Assembly (NCBI RefSeq): GCF_036759925.1
Contig: NZ_JAPKIB010000006.1
Location: 124,001 to 188,000 of the forward strand
DNA length: 64,000 nt
Source: Kluyvera sp036759925
GTDB lineage: Bacteria > Pseudomonadota > Gammaproteobacteria > Enterobacterales > Enterobacteriaceae
Direction: 5' to 3'
Made by a program: the position numbers and the translations under genes. Below, in pieces: positions 36,807-46,062 of the stretch. The notes beneath the pieces are model-generated. The model was given only the letters and a program-made list of their open reading frames with translations. It searched no databases and had not been told where the DNA came from. Each line of letters begins with the position of its first letter. Within the stretch, counting starts at the first letter, position 1.

Positions 36807-37466
36807 ATGGGCATGGAAAACTACCATCCGCCACGGGATCCGTGGCTGGTGATCCTCTACCAGGACGAGCACATTATGGTGGTCAACAAGCCCAGCGGCC
36901 TGTTGTCCGTCCCGGGCCGCCAGGAAGAGCATAAAGACAGCGTCATGACCCGCGTACAGCGCGACTATCCGCAGGCGGAGTCCGTACACCGCCTCGATAT
37001 GGCGACCAGCGGCGTGATCGTCGTCGCCCTGACCAAAGCGGCAGAAAGAGAACTGAAACGCCAATTCCGCGAGCGCGAGCCGAAAAAGCAGTACGTCGCG
37101 CGCGTGTGGGGTCACCCGCAGCCGCAGGAAGGTCTGGTGGATTTACCGCTGATTTGCGACTGGCCGAACCGGCCGAAGCAGAAGGTGTGTTATGAAACCG
37201 GCAAGGCCGCGCAGACGGAGTATGAAGTGCTGGAGTATGCGCCAGATAACACCGCACGGGTGAAGCTCAAGCCCATTACCGGGCGTTCACACCAGCTGCG
37301 CGTGCATATGCTGGCACTGGGTCACCCGATTCTGGGCGACCGCTTTTATGCGCACGACGAGGCGTTAGCGATGGCGCCGCGTTTGCAACTGCATGCGGAG
37401 ACGTTAACCATTACCCATCCGCAGTTTGGCAACAGCATGACGTTTAAGGCACCGGTCGATTTTTAG
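36807..37466 (+). CDS. rluA: dual-specificity RNA pseudouridine synthase A
   Basis: Makes pseudouridine at position 746 of 23S rRNA and position 32 of several tRNAs. The ATG at 36807 gives MGMENYHPPRDPWL and 219 residues, as in E. coli; a longer frame beginning inside rapA is rejected. The catalytic aspartate is Asp64 in HRLDMATSG. The GRSHQLRVHMLALGHPI motif near residue 160 is also typical. Confidence 0.97.
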   Translation: MGMENYHPPRDPWLVILYQDEHIMVVNKPSGLLSVPGRQEEHKDSVMTRVQRDYPQAESVHRLDMATSGVIVVALTKAAERELKRQFREREPKKQYVARVWGHPQPQEGLVDLPLICDWPNRPKQKVCYETGKAAQTEYEVLEYAPDNTARVKLKPITGRSHQLRVHMLALGHPILGDRFYAHDEALAMAPRLQLHAETLTITHPQFGNSMTFKAPVDF

Positions 37467-37482
37467 ATTGTGCCAGTGTTTT

Positions 37483-37556
37483 CCCGGGGTCGCTTGCGCT
37501 CACCCGGGCTACAAATGTGCACGAATGTAGCCCGGGCGAGCGCAAGCGACCCCGGG
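37483..37556. repeat. 31 bp inverted repeat between rluA and djlA
   Basis: Left arm 37483-37513 and right arm 37526-37556 are complementary over 31 bp with one mismatch, around a 12-nt spacer. Each arm contains TAGCCCGGG and GCGCAAGCGACCCCGG. It lies between convergent genes and would form a very stable hairpin at both 3' ends. It looks like two REP-like units in opposite orientation. Confidence 0.88.
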
Positions 37557-37566
37557 TTCATGCACC

Positions 37567-38391
37567 TTACTTAAATCCCTTCTGTTCTTTTATTAGCTCG
37601 TACGCTTTCTGAATTTCCTGCGCCTTCTGCTTGGCCATCTCCATCATCTCCGGCGGTAACCCTTTGGCCACCAGCTTATCCGGGTGATGTTCGCTCATCA
37701 GCTTACGATAGGCGCGTTTGATGGTGGTGGCATCGTCGCTCGGCTTCACGCCCAGCACGTTACACGCATCTTCAAGCGTTGGGCCGCGCTGCGCCTGCTG
37801 CCAGCCGCCGCCCTGACCGCCCTGAGACTGCTGATGGTAGCCGCCGCCAAACTGTGCGCCGCCCTGCATCATGCGCAGGAACTGGTCAAACTGAGCGTGG
37901 GAGATCCCCAACTCTTCGGCAATGACGTACAGCACGTCGCGTTCGTTCGGGTGCAGAGAACCGTCGGCAAAGGCCGCCTGGATCTGAATCTCCAGGAACA
38001 TACGAATAAGATCAAAACGACCGAAGCAGACGCTACGGAACTGACGCATTTTTTCGCGCAGCGGATAGTTGTCGGCTTTACCAACGCGAAACGCCTGCTG
38101 CGCTGCGGTACGAGATTCACCGTGCAGATTCATCCGGTCCATAAACAGGCTGGCGACATGAATATCTGCTTCGGTGACGCGACCTTTCGATTTGGTCAGG
38201 TGGCCCATCACTTCAAAGGTGGTGGCAAAAAACAGCGACTGACGCTGCTGCTGATTGGCAAACCAGTTCATGCGACGGCTGCGCGCCTTATCAAACATGT
38301 GGCCCACGAGCAGCCCGAGGACAACGCCCCAGAACCCTCCGCCCATCATCAGAGCGACGGCCACACCAATCACTTTTCCCCAATACTGCAT
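37567..38391 (-). CDS. djlA: membrane-anchored DnaJ-like co-chaperone
   Basis: Type III J-domain protein anchored in the inner membrane with its J domain in the cytoplasm. It stimulates DnaK and can induce capsule synthesis through the Rcs system when overproduced. It has 274 residues (271 in E. coli). One glycine-rich membrane span lies near residues 6-30, followed by a TerB-like domain, a glycine/glutamine-rich linker, and a C-terminal J domain with HPD at 236-238. It is divergent from lptD. Confidence 0.96.
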   Translation of the reverse strand: MQYWGKVIGVAVALMMGGGFWGVVLGLLVGHMFDKARSRRMNWFANQQQRQSLFFATTFEVMGHLTKSKGRVTEADIHVASLFMDRMNLHGESRTAAQQAFRVGKADNYPLREKMRQFRSVCFGRFDLIRMFLEIQIQAAFADGSLHPNERDVLYVIAEELGISHAQFDQFLRMMQGGAQFGGGYHQQSQGGQGGGWQQAQRGPTLEDACNVLGVKPSDDATTIKRAYRKLMSEHHPDKLVAKGLPPEMMEMAKQKAQEIQKAYELIKEQKGFK

Positions 38392-38578
38392 ATACTCCCC
38401 AAATCGTCATGCCAGCGGCTAAAATATGCATTATCATACCTGTCATTCAATGCCGTGCATAACACCTCTGGCAAGAACGGGCAGGATAAACAAAACTAGC
38501 GTCATCACGATGAGTACGTTAGTCTCTGACCGTTTGCAAGCCGCAATGCTATAGATGACGGAACAACAAATACAACGT

Positions 38579-40942
38579 ATGAAAAAACGTATTCCCACTC
38601 TCCTCGCGACTATGATCGCCAGCGCCTTGTACAGCCAGCAGGGAATGGCTGCAGATCTCGCATCTCAATGTATGCTTGGCGTACCCAGTTACGATCGCCC
38701 GTTAGTGAGTGGTAAACCTAACGACCAGCCGGTGACCATCACCGCCGATCACGCGAACGGTAACTACCCAGATAACGCCGTCTTTACCGGCAACGTCGAT
38801 ATAAATCAGGGAAATAGCCGTTTGCAGGCCGATGAAGTTCAGCTTCATCAAAAGCAGCCTGATGGGCAGCCTACACCGGTTCGTACCGTCGATGCACTCG
38901 GCAACGTTCACTACGATGATAATCAGGTTATTCTTAAAGGGCCGAAAGCCTGGTCAAACCTGAATACCAAAGATACTAACGTCTGGAAAGGTGACTACCA
39001 GATGGTCGGCCGTCAGGGCCGTGGTACCGCAGATGTCATGAAACAGCGCGGCGAAAACCGCTATACCATTCTGGAAAACGGTACCTTTACCTCCTGTCTC
39101 CCTGGTTCAAACACCTGGAGCGTGGTGGGTAGCGAAGTGATCCACGACCGCGAAGAGCAGGTTGCGGAAATCTGGAACGCCCGCTTCAAGCTTGGCCCGG
39201 TTCCGGTCTTCTATAGCCCGTATCTGCAGCTTCCTGTTGGTGACAAACGTCGCTCCGGCTTCCTGATACCGAACGCTAAATACGGCAGTACGAACCACTT
39301 TGAGTTCTCGTTACCGTATTACTGGAACATCGCGCCAAACATGGACGCCACGATTACGCCGCACTATATGGACAAGCGTAGTGGTGTCATGTGGGAAAAC
39401 GAATTCCGCTATCTGACCAAGGCCGGTCAGGGCCTGTTTGAGCTCGACTACCTGCCTTCAGACAGCGTCTACTCCAGTGAGCATCCTAACGATGATAATA
39501 GCCGCCGCTGGCTATTCTACTGGCGTCATGCCGGAGTGATGGATCAGGTATGGCGATTCAACGTCGACTATACCAAAGTCAGCGATCCGGACTACTTCAA
39601 CGACTTTGACTCGAAATACGGTTCGAGTACCGACGGCTACGCCACGCAAAAGCTGAGCGTAGGCTATGCGGTACAAAACTTCGATGCCACCGTGTCAACG
39701 AAACAGTTCCAGGTCTTCGATCGCAGCAACAGCAACTCCTATTCGGCTGAGCCGCAGTTGGATATCAACGCCTACCAGAACGACGTAGGTCCATTTGATA
39801 CCCACCTCTATGCGCAGGCGGTGAAGTTCACCAACACCAACAGCAGCATGCCAGAAGCGACGCGTGTTCACCTGGAGCCAACCATCAGCCTGCCGCTGGG
39901 CAACCGTTGGGGTAGTCTCAATACCGAAGCGAAGCTGCTGGCGACGCACTACAACCAGAGCAATATCGACAACTACAACGACAACTCGAGCAACGTTAAC
40001 AAGCTGGCCAGCTCGGTCAGCCGTACCATGCCGCAGCTGAAAGTTGACGGTAAGATGGTGTTTGAGCGCGATGTGACGTTGAGTCCTGGCTATACCCAGA
40101 CGCTGGAACCGCGCATGCAGTATCTGTACGTGCCATACCGCGATCAGAGTAAAATCAATAACTACGACTCCACGTTCCTGCAGTCCGACTACTCGGGCCT
40201 GTTCCGCGACCGTAGCTACAGCGGCCTTGACCGCATCGCCTCCGCAAACCAGTTAACGACCGGCGTCACATCCCGTATTTATGATGACGCTGCCGTTGAA
40301 CGTTTTAACGTTTCTGTTGGTCAAATCTACTATTTCACCGAATCTCGTACCGGTGATGACAACATTAACTGGGAGAAAGATGACAAAACGGGGTCGCTGG
40401 TTTGGGCAGGTGATACCTATTGGCGCATCAGCGACCAGTGGGGCTTACGCGGCGGTATTCAGTACGATACGCGTCTGAACAACATCTCCACCAGCAGTTC
40501 AGCCATTGAATGGCGTCGGGACGAAGAGCGTTTAGTTCAGTTGACTTATCGTTACGCCAGCCCGGAATATATTCAGGCAACGCTGCCTAGCTACTCCACG
40601 GCAGAACAGTATAAAAACGGGATTTCACAGGTTGGCGCAACGGCAAGCTGGCCAATCGTTGACCGTTGGTCCGTTGTGGGTGCTTATTACTTCGACACCA
40701 ACACCCATAGCGCTGCCGACCAGATGCTTGGCGTGCAGTATAACTCCTGCTGCTACGCTATCCGCGTAGGCTACGAGCGTAAGCTCAACGGCTGGGACTA
40801 CAACAGCACGACTGGCGGGCAGTCCAAATATGACAACTCCATCGGCTTCAGCATTGAGCTGCGTGGTCTGAGCTCTAACTACGGTCTGGGTACCCAGCAG
40901 ATGCTGCGTTCCAACATCATGCCGTACCAGAGCTCACTGTAA
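38579..40942 (+). CDS. lptD: LPS-assembly protein LptD
   Basis: Outer-membrane beta-barrel that, with LptE, inserts lipopolysaccharide into the outer leaflet. The start MKKRIPTLLATMIA (38579) gives 787 residues (784 in E. coli) with a 24-residue signal peptide cut before ADLASQC. The cysteines for the rearranged disulfides are present: Cys31, one in FTSCLPG near 173, and the adjacent pair in NSCCYAIRVGY. A jellyroll N-domain precedes the barrel. It is first gene of lptD-surA-pdxA-rsmA-apaG-apaH. Confidence 0.97.
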   Translation: MKKRIPTLLATMIASALYSQQGMAADLASQCMLGVPSYDRPLVSGKPNDQPVTITADHANGNYPDNAVFTGNVDINQGNSRLQADEVQLHQKQPDGQPTPVRTVDALGNVHYDDNQVILKGPKAWSNLNTKDTNVWKGDYQMVGRQGRGTADVMKQRGENRYTILENGTFTSCLPGSNTWSVVGSEVIHDREEQVAEIWNARFKLGPVPVFYSPYLQLPVGDKRRSGFLIPNAKYGSTNHFEFSLPYYWNIAPNMDATITPHYMDKRSGVMWENEFRYLTKAGQGLFELDYLPSDSVYSSEHPNDDNSRRWLFYWRHAGVMDQVWRFNVDYTKVSDPDYFNDFDSKYGSSTDGYATQKLSVGYAVQNFDATVSTKQFQVFDRSNSNSYSAEPQLDINAYQNDVGPFDTHLYAQAVKFTNTNSSMPEATRVHLEPTISLPLGNRWGSLNTEAKLLATHYNQSNIDNYNDNSSNVNKLASSVSRTMPQLKVDGKMVFERDVTLSPGYTQTLEPRMQYLYVPYRDQSKINNYDSTFLQSDYSGLFRDRSYSGLDRIASANQLTTGVTSRIYDDAAVERFNVSVGQIYYFTESRTGDDNINWEKDDKTGSLVWAGDTYWRISDQWGLRGGIQYDTRLNNISTSSSAIEWRRDEERLVQLTYRYASPEYIQATLPSYSTAEQYKNGISQVGATASWPIVDRWSVVGAYYFDTNTHSAADQMLGVQYNSCCYAIRVGYERKLNGWDYNSTTGGQSKYDNSIGFSIELRGLSSNYGLGTQQMLRSNIMPYQSSL

Positions 40943-40995
40943 TGTCACTGGTTAGACACATCATCCGCATTGCGGTTAATTGAAATGGAAAAAGT

Positions 40996-42282
40996 ATGAA
41001 GAACTGGAAAACGCTGCTTCTCGGTATCGCCTTAGTGGCGAATACCAGCTTCGCTGCTCCGCAGGTTGTCGATAAAGTAGCAGCCGTCGTGAACAACGGC
41101 GTCGTCCTTGAAAGTGATGTTGATGGTCTGATGCAGTCCGTCAAGATGAACTCCGGCCAGGCGGGTCAACAGCTGCCGGACGATGCGACCCTTCGCCACC
41201 AGATCCTGGAACGTCTGATCATGGATCAGATTATCCTGCAGATGGGGCAGAAAATGGGCGTGAAGATCTCTGACGAGCAGCTCGATCAGGCGATCGCCAA
41301 CATCGCGAAGCAGAACAACATGACGATGGATCAGATGCGCAGCCGTCTGGCCTACGATGGGATGAACTACAACACCTACCGTAACCAGATCCGCAAAGAG
41401 ATGCTGATCTCCGAAGTGCGTAACAACGAAGTGCGTCGCCGCATCACCGTGCTGCCGCAGGAAGTGGACGCGCTGGCAAGCCAGATTGGTAACCAGAACG
41501 ATGCCAGCACCGAGCTGAACCTCAGCCACATCCTGGTTCCGCTGCCGGAAAACCCAACCTCCGATCAGGTCAACGAAGCGCAGAGTCAGGCGGAATCTAT
41601 CGTTGAGCAAGCTCGCAACGGTGCCGATTTCGGCAAACTGGCGATCACCTACTCAGCAGACCAACAGGCACTGAAAGGCGGCCAGATGGGCTGGGGTCGT
41701 ATACAGGAGCTGCCGGCTATCTTCGCGCAGGCACTGAGCACGGCGAAAAAAGGCGACGTCGTCGGTCCCATTCGTTCCGGTGTGGGCTTCCACATTCTGA
41801 AAATCAACGATATGCGCGGCCAGACGCAGAATATTTCTGTCACCGAAACCCATGCTCGCCACATCCTGCTGAAGCCGTCGCCAATTATGACCGACGACCA
41901 GGCTCGTGCGAAGCTGGAGCAGGTTGCCGCGGATATCCGCAGCGGCAAAACCACCTTTGAGAAAGCCGCTAAAGAGCTGTCTCAGGATCCAGGCTCTGCT
42001 AACCAGGGCGGTGATTTAGGTTGGGCAACGCCGGATATCTACGATCCATCATTCCGCGATGCGCTGATGAAGCTGAACAAAGGCCAGATGAGCGGCCCGG
42101 TTCACTCTTCCTTCGGCTGGCACCTGATTCAGTTACTCGATACGCGTAACGTTGACCGTACCGACGCGGCGCAGAAAGATCGTGCTTACCGCATGCTGAT
42201 GAACCGTAAGTTCTCTGAAGAAGCAGCGACCTGGATGCAGGAACAGCGCGCCAGCGCCTACGTTAAAATTCTGAGCAACTAA
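40996..42282 (+). CDS. surA: periplasmic chaperone and peptidyl-prolyl isomerase SurA
   Basis: Main periplasmic chaperone for outer-membrane proteins, including LptD. It has 428 residues, as in E. coli. A 20-residue signal peptide ends at NTSFA before APQVVD. An N-terminal chaperone domain is followed by two parvulin domains (about 172-272 and 282-383, with GGQMGWG and GGDLGWA). It starts 53 nt after lptD, and its stop overlaps the pdxA start by one base. Confidence 0.98.
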   Translation: MKNWKTLLLGIALVANTSFAAPQVVDKVAAVVNNGVVLESDVDGLMQSVKMNSGQAGQQLPDDATLRHQILERLIMDQIILQMGQKMGVKISDEQLDQAIANIAKQNNMTMDQMRSRLAYDGMNYNTYRNQIRKEMLISEVRNNEVRRRITVLPQEVDALASQIGNQNDASTELNLSHILVPLPENPTSDQVNEAQSQAESIVEQARNGADFGKLAITYSADQQALKGGQMGWGRIQELPAIFAQALSTAKKGDVVGPIRSGVGFHILKINDMRGQTQNISVTETHARHILLKPSPIMTDDQARAKLEQVAADIRSGKTTFEKAAKELSQDPGSANQGGDLGWATPDIYDPSFRDALMKLNKGQMSGPVHSSFGWHLIQLLDTRNVDRTDAAQKDRAYRMLMNRKFSEEAATWMQEQRASAYVKILSN

Positions 42283-43274
42283 TGACGCAACACGCTCGTG
42301 TCGTTATCACTCCCGGCGAACCCGCCGGGATTGGTCCGGATCTCGTTATCCAACTGGCCCAGCGCGACTGGCCGCTTGAACTGGTCGTTTGCGCTGATGG
42401 CCGCCTGCTCACCGAGCGGGCAACGCTGCTCGGCCTCCCCCTCACGCTTTTGCCCTATTCTCCCGAAAAACCCGCTGCGCCGCAGCGCGCCGGCACGCTC
42501 ACGCTGCTGCCTGTCGCACTGCATGCCGAGGTGATTCCGGGAACGCTGAACGTAGAGAACGGGGGTTACGTCGTTGAGACGCTGGCACGCGCCTGCGACG
42601 GTTGCCTGAGCGGTGAGTTTGCCGCGCTGGTCACCGGGCCGGTGCATAAAGGCATTATTAACGATGCTGGCGTCGCCTTTACCGGGCACACCGAGTTCTT
42701 CGAAGCGCGCGCTGGCGCACCGAAAGTGGTGATGATGCTGGCAACCGAGGAGCTGCGCGTGGCGCTGGCAACGACCCACCTGCCGCTGAAAGCGGTGAGC
42801 GATGCCATCACGCCGGACCTGCTGCGGGAGGTTATCACCATCCTGCACGACGACCTGCAGAACAAGTTTGGTCTTGCCGAACCGCACGTGCTGGTCTGCG
42901 GCCTGAACCCACACGCGGGCGAAGGTGGGCATATGGGTACGGAAGAGATAGACACCATTATTCCGGTGCTGGAAGAGATGCGGGCAAAGGGGATGAATCT
43001 AAGTGGGCCGCTGCCTGCCGATACCCTTTTCCAACCAAAGTATCTGGACCATGCCGATGCCGTGCTCGCAATGTACCACGATCAGGGCCTACCCGTGCTA
43101 AAATACCAGGGATTTGGTCGCGGCGTGAACATTACGCTCGGTCTACCCTTTATTCGCACCTCCGTTGACCATGGTACCGCCCTTGAACTGGCAGGCCAGG
43201 GGAAAGCGGATGTCGGCAGTTTTATTACGGCGCTTAACCTCGCCATCAAAATGATTGTTAACTCTAATGAATAA
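42282..43274 (+). CDS. pdxA: 4-hydroxythreonine-4-phosphate dehydrogenase
   Basis: NAD-dependent, metal-requiring step of the DXP-dependent pyridoxal 5'-phosphate pathway. It has 330 residues (329 in E. coli). It begins with VVITPGEPAGIGPD. Metal-binding histidines lie in the TGHTEF, GLNPHAGEGG and MYHDQGLP segments. Its start forms TAATG with the surA stop and its end overlaps rsmA by 8 nt, so expression is coupled. Confidence 0.97.
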   Translation: MTQHARVVITPGEPAGIGPDLVIQLAQRDWPLELVVCADGRLLTERATLLGLPLTLLPYSPEKPAAPQRAGTLTLLPVALHAEVIPGTLNVENGGYVVETLARACDGCLSGEFAALVTGPVHKGIINDAGVAFTGHTEFFEARAGAPKVVMMLATEELRVALATTHLPLKAVSDAITPDLLREVITILHDDLQNKFGLAEPHVLVCGLNPHAGEGGHMGTEEIDTIIPVLEEMRAKGMNLSGPLPADTLFQPKYLDHADAVLAMYHDQGLPVLKYQGFGRGVNITLGLPFIRTSVDHGTALELAGQGKADVGSFITALNLAIKMIVNSNE

Positions 43275-44088
43275 TCGAGTCCATCAGGGCCACTTAGCCC
43301 GTAAACGCTTCGGGCAAAACTTTCTCAACGATCAATTCGTGATCGACAGTATTGTTGCGGCCATTAACCCGCAAAAAGGCCAGGCCATGGTTGAAATCGG
43401 CCCGGGTCTTGCCGCGCTGACCGAGCCGGTTGGCGAACGTCTTGACGAAATGACCGTTATCGAACTGGACCGCGACTTAGCCGCGCGTCTGCAAACGCAC
43501 CCGTTCCTGGGGCCGAAGCTGACCATTTATCAGCAGGATGCCATGACCATGAACTTTGGCGAGCTGTCTGAGAAGCTCGGTCAGCCGCTGCGCGTGTTCG
43601 GTAACCTGCCGTACAACATCTCCACGCCGCTGATGTTCCACCTGTTTAGCTATACTAACGCTATTGCAGACATGCACTTCATGCTGCAAAAAGAGGTGGT
43701 TAACCGTCTGGTTGCTGGTCCAAATAGTAAAGCCTATGGTCGTCTGACCGTCATGGCGCAATACTACTGTAACGTGATCCCGGTACTTGAAGTGCCGCCA
43801 ACCGCGTTCACTCCACCGCCAAAAGTGGATTCCGCCGTCGTTCGTCTGGTGCCGCATAGCACTAAACCATACCCGGTAAAAGATGTCCGCGTTCTGAGCC
43901 GTATTACGACCGAAGCCTTTAATCAGCGTCGTAAAACTATCCGCAACAGCCTGGGCAATCTGTTCAGCGTTGAGCTGTTGACGGAACTGGGTGTAGACCC
44001 GGCCATGCGCGCGGAAAATATCTCTGTTGCGCAGTACTGCCGGATGGCCAACTATCTGTCAGAGAATGCGCCCTCGAAGGAGAGCTAA
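43267..44088 (+). CDS. rsmA: 16S rRNA (A1518/A1519-N6) dimethyltransferase (KsgA)
   Basis: Dimethylates A1518 and A1519 in helix 45 during 30S maturation; its loss gives kasugamycin resistance. The ATG at 43267 (MNNRVHQGHLARKRFGQNF) gives 273 residues, as in E. coli; a start four codons earlier is rejected. SAM motif I is EIGPGLAALT and the catalytic motif IV is NLPYNIS. It overlaps the end of pdxA by 8 nt and is followed by apaG after 3 nt. Confidence 0.98.
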   Translation: MNNRVHQGHLARKRFGQNFLNDQFVIDSIVAAINPQKGQAMVEIGPGLAALTEPVGERLDEMTVIELDRDLAARLQTHPFLGPKLTIYQQDAMTMNFGELSEKLGQPLRVFGNLPYNISTPLMFHLFSYTNAIADMHFMLQKEVVNRLVAGPNSKAYGRLTVMAQYYCNVIPVLEVPPTAFTPPPKVDSAVVRLVPHSTKPYPVKDVRVLSRITTEAFNQRRKTIRNSLGNLFSVELLTELGVDPAMRAENISVAQYCRMANYLSENAPSKES

Positions 44089-44091
44089 ACC

Positions 44092-44469
44092 ATGATCGAT
44101 TCGCCGCGAGTTTGCGTCCAGGTACAGAGCGTCTACATTGAGACGCACTCCCAGCCGGAAGAAGAGCGTTACGTTTTTGCTTATACGGTGACCATTCGCA
44201 ACCTCGGGCGAAGCGCGGTGCAGCTTCTCGGCCGTTACTGGCTGATTACTAACGGCCACGGCCGTGAAACTGAAGTTCAGGGCGAAGGTGTTGTCGGCGT
44301 ACAGCCGCACATCGAGCCCGGTGAAGAATATCAATATACCAGCGGCGCCGTGCTGGAAACTCCGCTCGGCACCATGCAGGGTCACTACGATATGGTCGAT
44401 GTAGACGGCGTGCCGTTCTCCATCGACATTCCCGTTTTCCGTCTCTTTGTTCCCACGCTGATTCATTAA
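44092..44469 (+). CDS. apaG: ApaG protein (DUF525 fold)
   Basis: Small protein of 125 residues, as in E. coli, with a fibronectin type III-like beta fold. Its biochemical role is not settled; it is linked to Co2+ resistance in Salmonella. Typical family segments are VTIRNLGRSAVQLLGRYWLI and GVVGVQPHIEPGEEYQYTSG. It lies between rsmA and apaH with 3-nt gaps on both sides. Confidence 0.95.
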   Translation: MIDSPRVCVQVQSVYIETHSQPEEERYVFAYTVTIRNLGRSAVQLLGRYWLITNGHGRETEVQGEGVVGVQPHIEPGEEYQYTSGAVLETPLGTMQGHYDMVDVDGVPFSIDIPVFRLFVPTLIH

Positions 44470-44472
44470 AAC

Positions 44473-45321
44473 ATGGCTACATACCTTATTGGCGACGTTC
44501 ACGGTTGCTTTGACGAGTTAATTGCTCTGCTCGAGCAGGTGGCGTTCACCCCGGACGTCGATACCCTGTGGCTGACGGGCGACCTGGTTGCCCGTGGCCC
44601 CGGTTCGCTGGAAGTGCTGCGCTACGTAAAATCGCTGGGCGACTGCGTAAAAGTCGTGCTCGGTAATCATGATCTGCACTTGCTGGCCGTGTTTGCTGGC
44701 ATCAGTCGCAACAAGCCGAAGGATCGCCTGAACCCGCTGCTGGAAGCGCCGGATGCCGACGAGCTGCTGAACTGGCTGCGTCGTCAGCCGTTGATGCAGG
44801 TCGATGAAGAGAAAAAGCTGGTGATGGCGCACGCGGGTATTACACCGCAGTGGGATATGGAAACCGCTAAACAGTGCGCGCGCGACGTTGAAGCCGTGCT
44901 CTCAAGCGACTCCTATCCGTTCTTCCTCGATGCCATGTACGGCGATATGCCCAACAACTGGTCGCTGGATCTTTCCGGTCTGGCGCGCCTGCGCTTTATC
45001 ACCAATGCCTTTACCCGCATGCGCTACTGCTTCCCGAACGGCCAGCTGGATATGTACAGCAAAGAGTCGCCGGAGAACGTGCCTGCGCCGCTGAAGCCGT
45101 GGTTTATGCTGCCAGGGCCGATTACCGATGAGTACAGCGTAGCCTTTGGTCACTGGGCATCGCTGGAAGGTAAAGGTACACCGGAAGGGATTTACGCGCT
45201 GGATACCGGCTGCTGCTGGGGCGGAGATTTAACCTGCCTGCGCTGGGAAGATAAAAAGTACTTTGTGCAGCCATCGAACCGTAAACTGGCGCCTGGCGAG
45301 AGCGAGGCGGTGGCGTCGTAG
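44473..45321 (+). CDS. apaH: symmetrical diadenosine tetraphosphatase
   Basis: Cleaves Ap4A to two ADP and removes Np4 caps from RNA in E. coli. It is a calcineurin-like metallophosphoesterase of 282 residues (280 in E. coli). The metal motifs GDVHGCFDEL (residues 7-16), GDLVARGPGS and GNHDLHLL are intact. It ends the lptD-apaH gene run; a strong bidirectional terminator follows. Confidence 0.97.
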   Translation: MATYLIGDVHGCFDELIALLEQVAFTPDVDTLWLTGDLVARGPGSLEVLRYVKSLGDCVKVVLGNHDLHLLAVFAGISRNKPKDRLNPLLEAPDADELLNWLRRQPLMQVDEEKKLVMAHAGITPQWDMETAKQCARDVEAVLSSDSYPFFLDAMYGDMPNNWSLDLSGLARLRFITNAFTRMRYCFPNGQLDMYSKESPENVPAPLKPWFMLPGPITDEYSVAFGHWASLEGKGTPEGIYALDTGCCWGGDLTCLRWEDKKYFVQPSNRKLAPGESEAVAS

Positions 45322-45350
45322 ATTGGTGCATCTCCATCGAAAAAATAAAA

Positions 45351-45378
45351 ACGCCGGGTTCTCACCCGGCGTTTTTTT
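45351..45378. terminator. bidirectional terminator between apaH and folA
   Basis: ACGCCGGG and CCCGGCGT form an 8 bp stem flanked by A-rich sequence on the left and a run of seven T on the right. Both strands therefore read as a hairpin with a U-tract, suited to both convergent genes. Confidence 0.92.
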
Positions 45379-45384
45379 GCTTTG

Positions 45385-45416
45385 GTAGCCCGGCCAAGCG
45401 AAGCGCCGCCGGGAAC
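45385..45416. repeat. REP-like palindromic unit between apaH and folA
   Basis: GTAGCCCGGCCAAGCGAAGCG followed by CCGCCGGGAAC. It belongs to the same TAGCCCGG..AGCG..CCGGG family as the units after leuD, araD and rluA. Confidence 0.7.
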
Positions 45417-45425
45417 GGCTCGGTC

Positions 45426-45905
45426 TTAACGACGCTCAAGCACCTCAAAGCAGTAGCTATGAGAGTTCTGCTCATCCGCATCATGGAACTCGCTGAACAC
45501 CGACTCCCACTGGTCTGGGTCATAATCCGGGAAATGGGTGTCGCCTTCCACTTCGGCATCAATATGCGTCAGATAAAGCTTCTGCGCTTTCGGCAGGAAC
45601 TGCTCGTATACGCGACCACCGCCAATCACCATAATCTCTTCCACGTCGCCGCAGGCAGCGATCGCTTCATCGACCGATTTCACCCACTGTACGCGGTCAT
45701 CAGTGCCCGGCTGGCTGCTGATGACGATATTCTTACGGCCCGGCAACGGGCGGCCAATGGACTCCCAGGTCAGGCGGCCCATCACCACCGGTTTGTTCAA
45801 GGTGTTACGTTTAAACCAGGCCAGATCGGCTGGCAGGTCCCAGGGCATGGCGTTTTCCATACCGATAACGCGATCTACCGCTAGCGCAGCAATCAGACTG
45901 ATCAT
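45426..45905 (-). CDS. folA: dihydrofolate reductase
   Basis: NADPH-dependent reduction of dihydrofolate to tetrahydrofolate; target of trimethoprim. It has 159 residues, as in E. coli. The catalytic Asp27 (LPADLAWF) and Trp22 are present. The Met20 loop reads ENAMPWDLP, and the NADPH-binding GRLTWESIGRPLPGRKN and VIGGGRVYEQ segments are intact. Residues commonly changed in trimethoprim resistance (Pro21, Trp30, Leu28) are wild type, so it looks sensitive. Confidence 0.97.
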   Translation of the reverse strand: MISLIAALAVDRVIGMENAMPWDLPADLAWFKRNTLNKPVVMGRLTWESIGRPLPGRKNIVISSQPGTDDRVQWVKSVDEAIAACGDVEEIMVIGGGRVYEQFLPKAQKLYLTHIDAEVEGDTHFPDYDPDQWESVFSEFHDADEQNSHSYCFEVLERR

Positions 45906-46062
45906 TGAGTGTGTCCCAGATACGAAAAAAAATTGTCGCCACTATACGGAAAGCTTAATCTTTCGTCGACTGGCAGCCAGGTAAAGAAGAAGAAAATTTT
46001 TCGTTTTGCTGGCAAGTCCACGGTAGGTTAAGTGGACAGCCAGCATTACACCTAATACGGCA

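Noticed and set aside
38392..38578. Sigma-E promoter upstream of lptD
   Set aside because: Known from E. coli, but no GGAACTT/TCTGA pair with about 16 bp spacing could be found convincingly in this gap.
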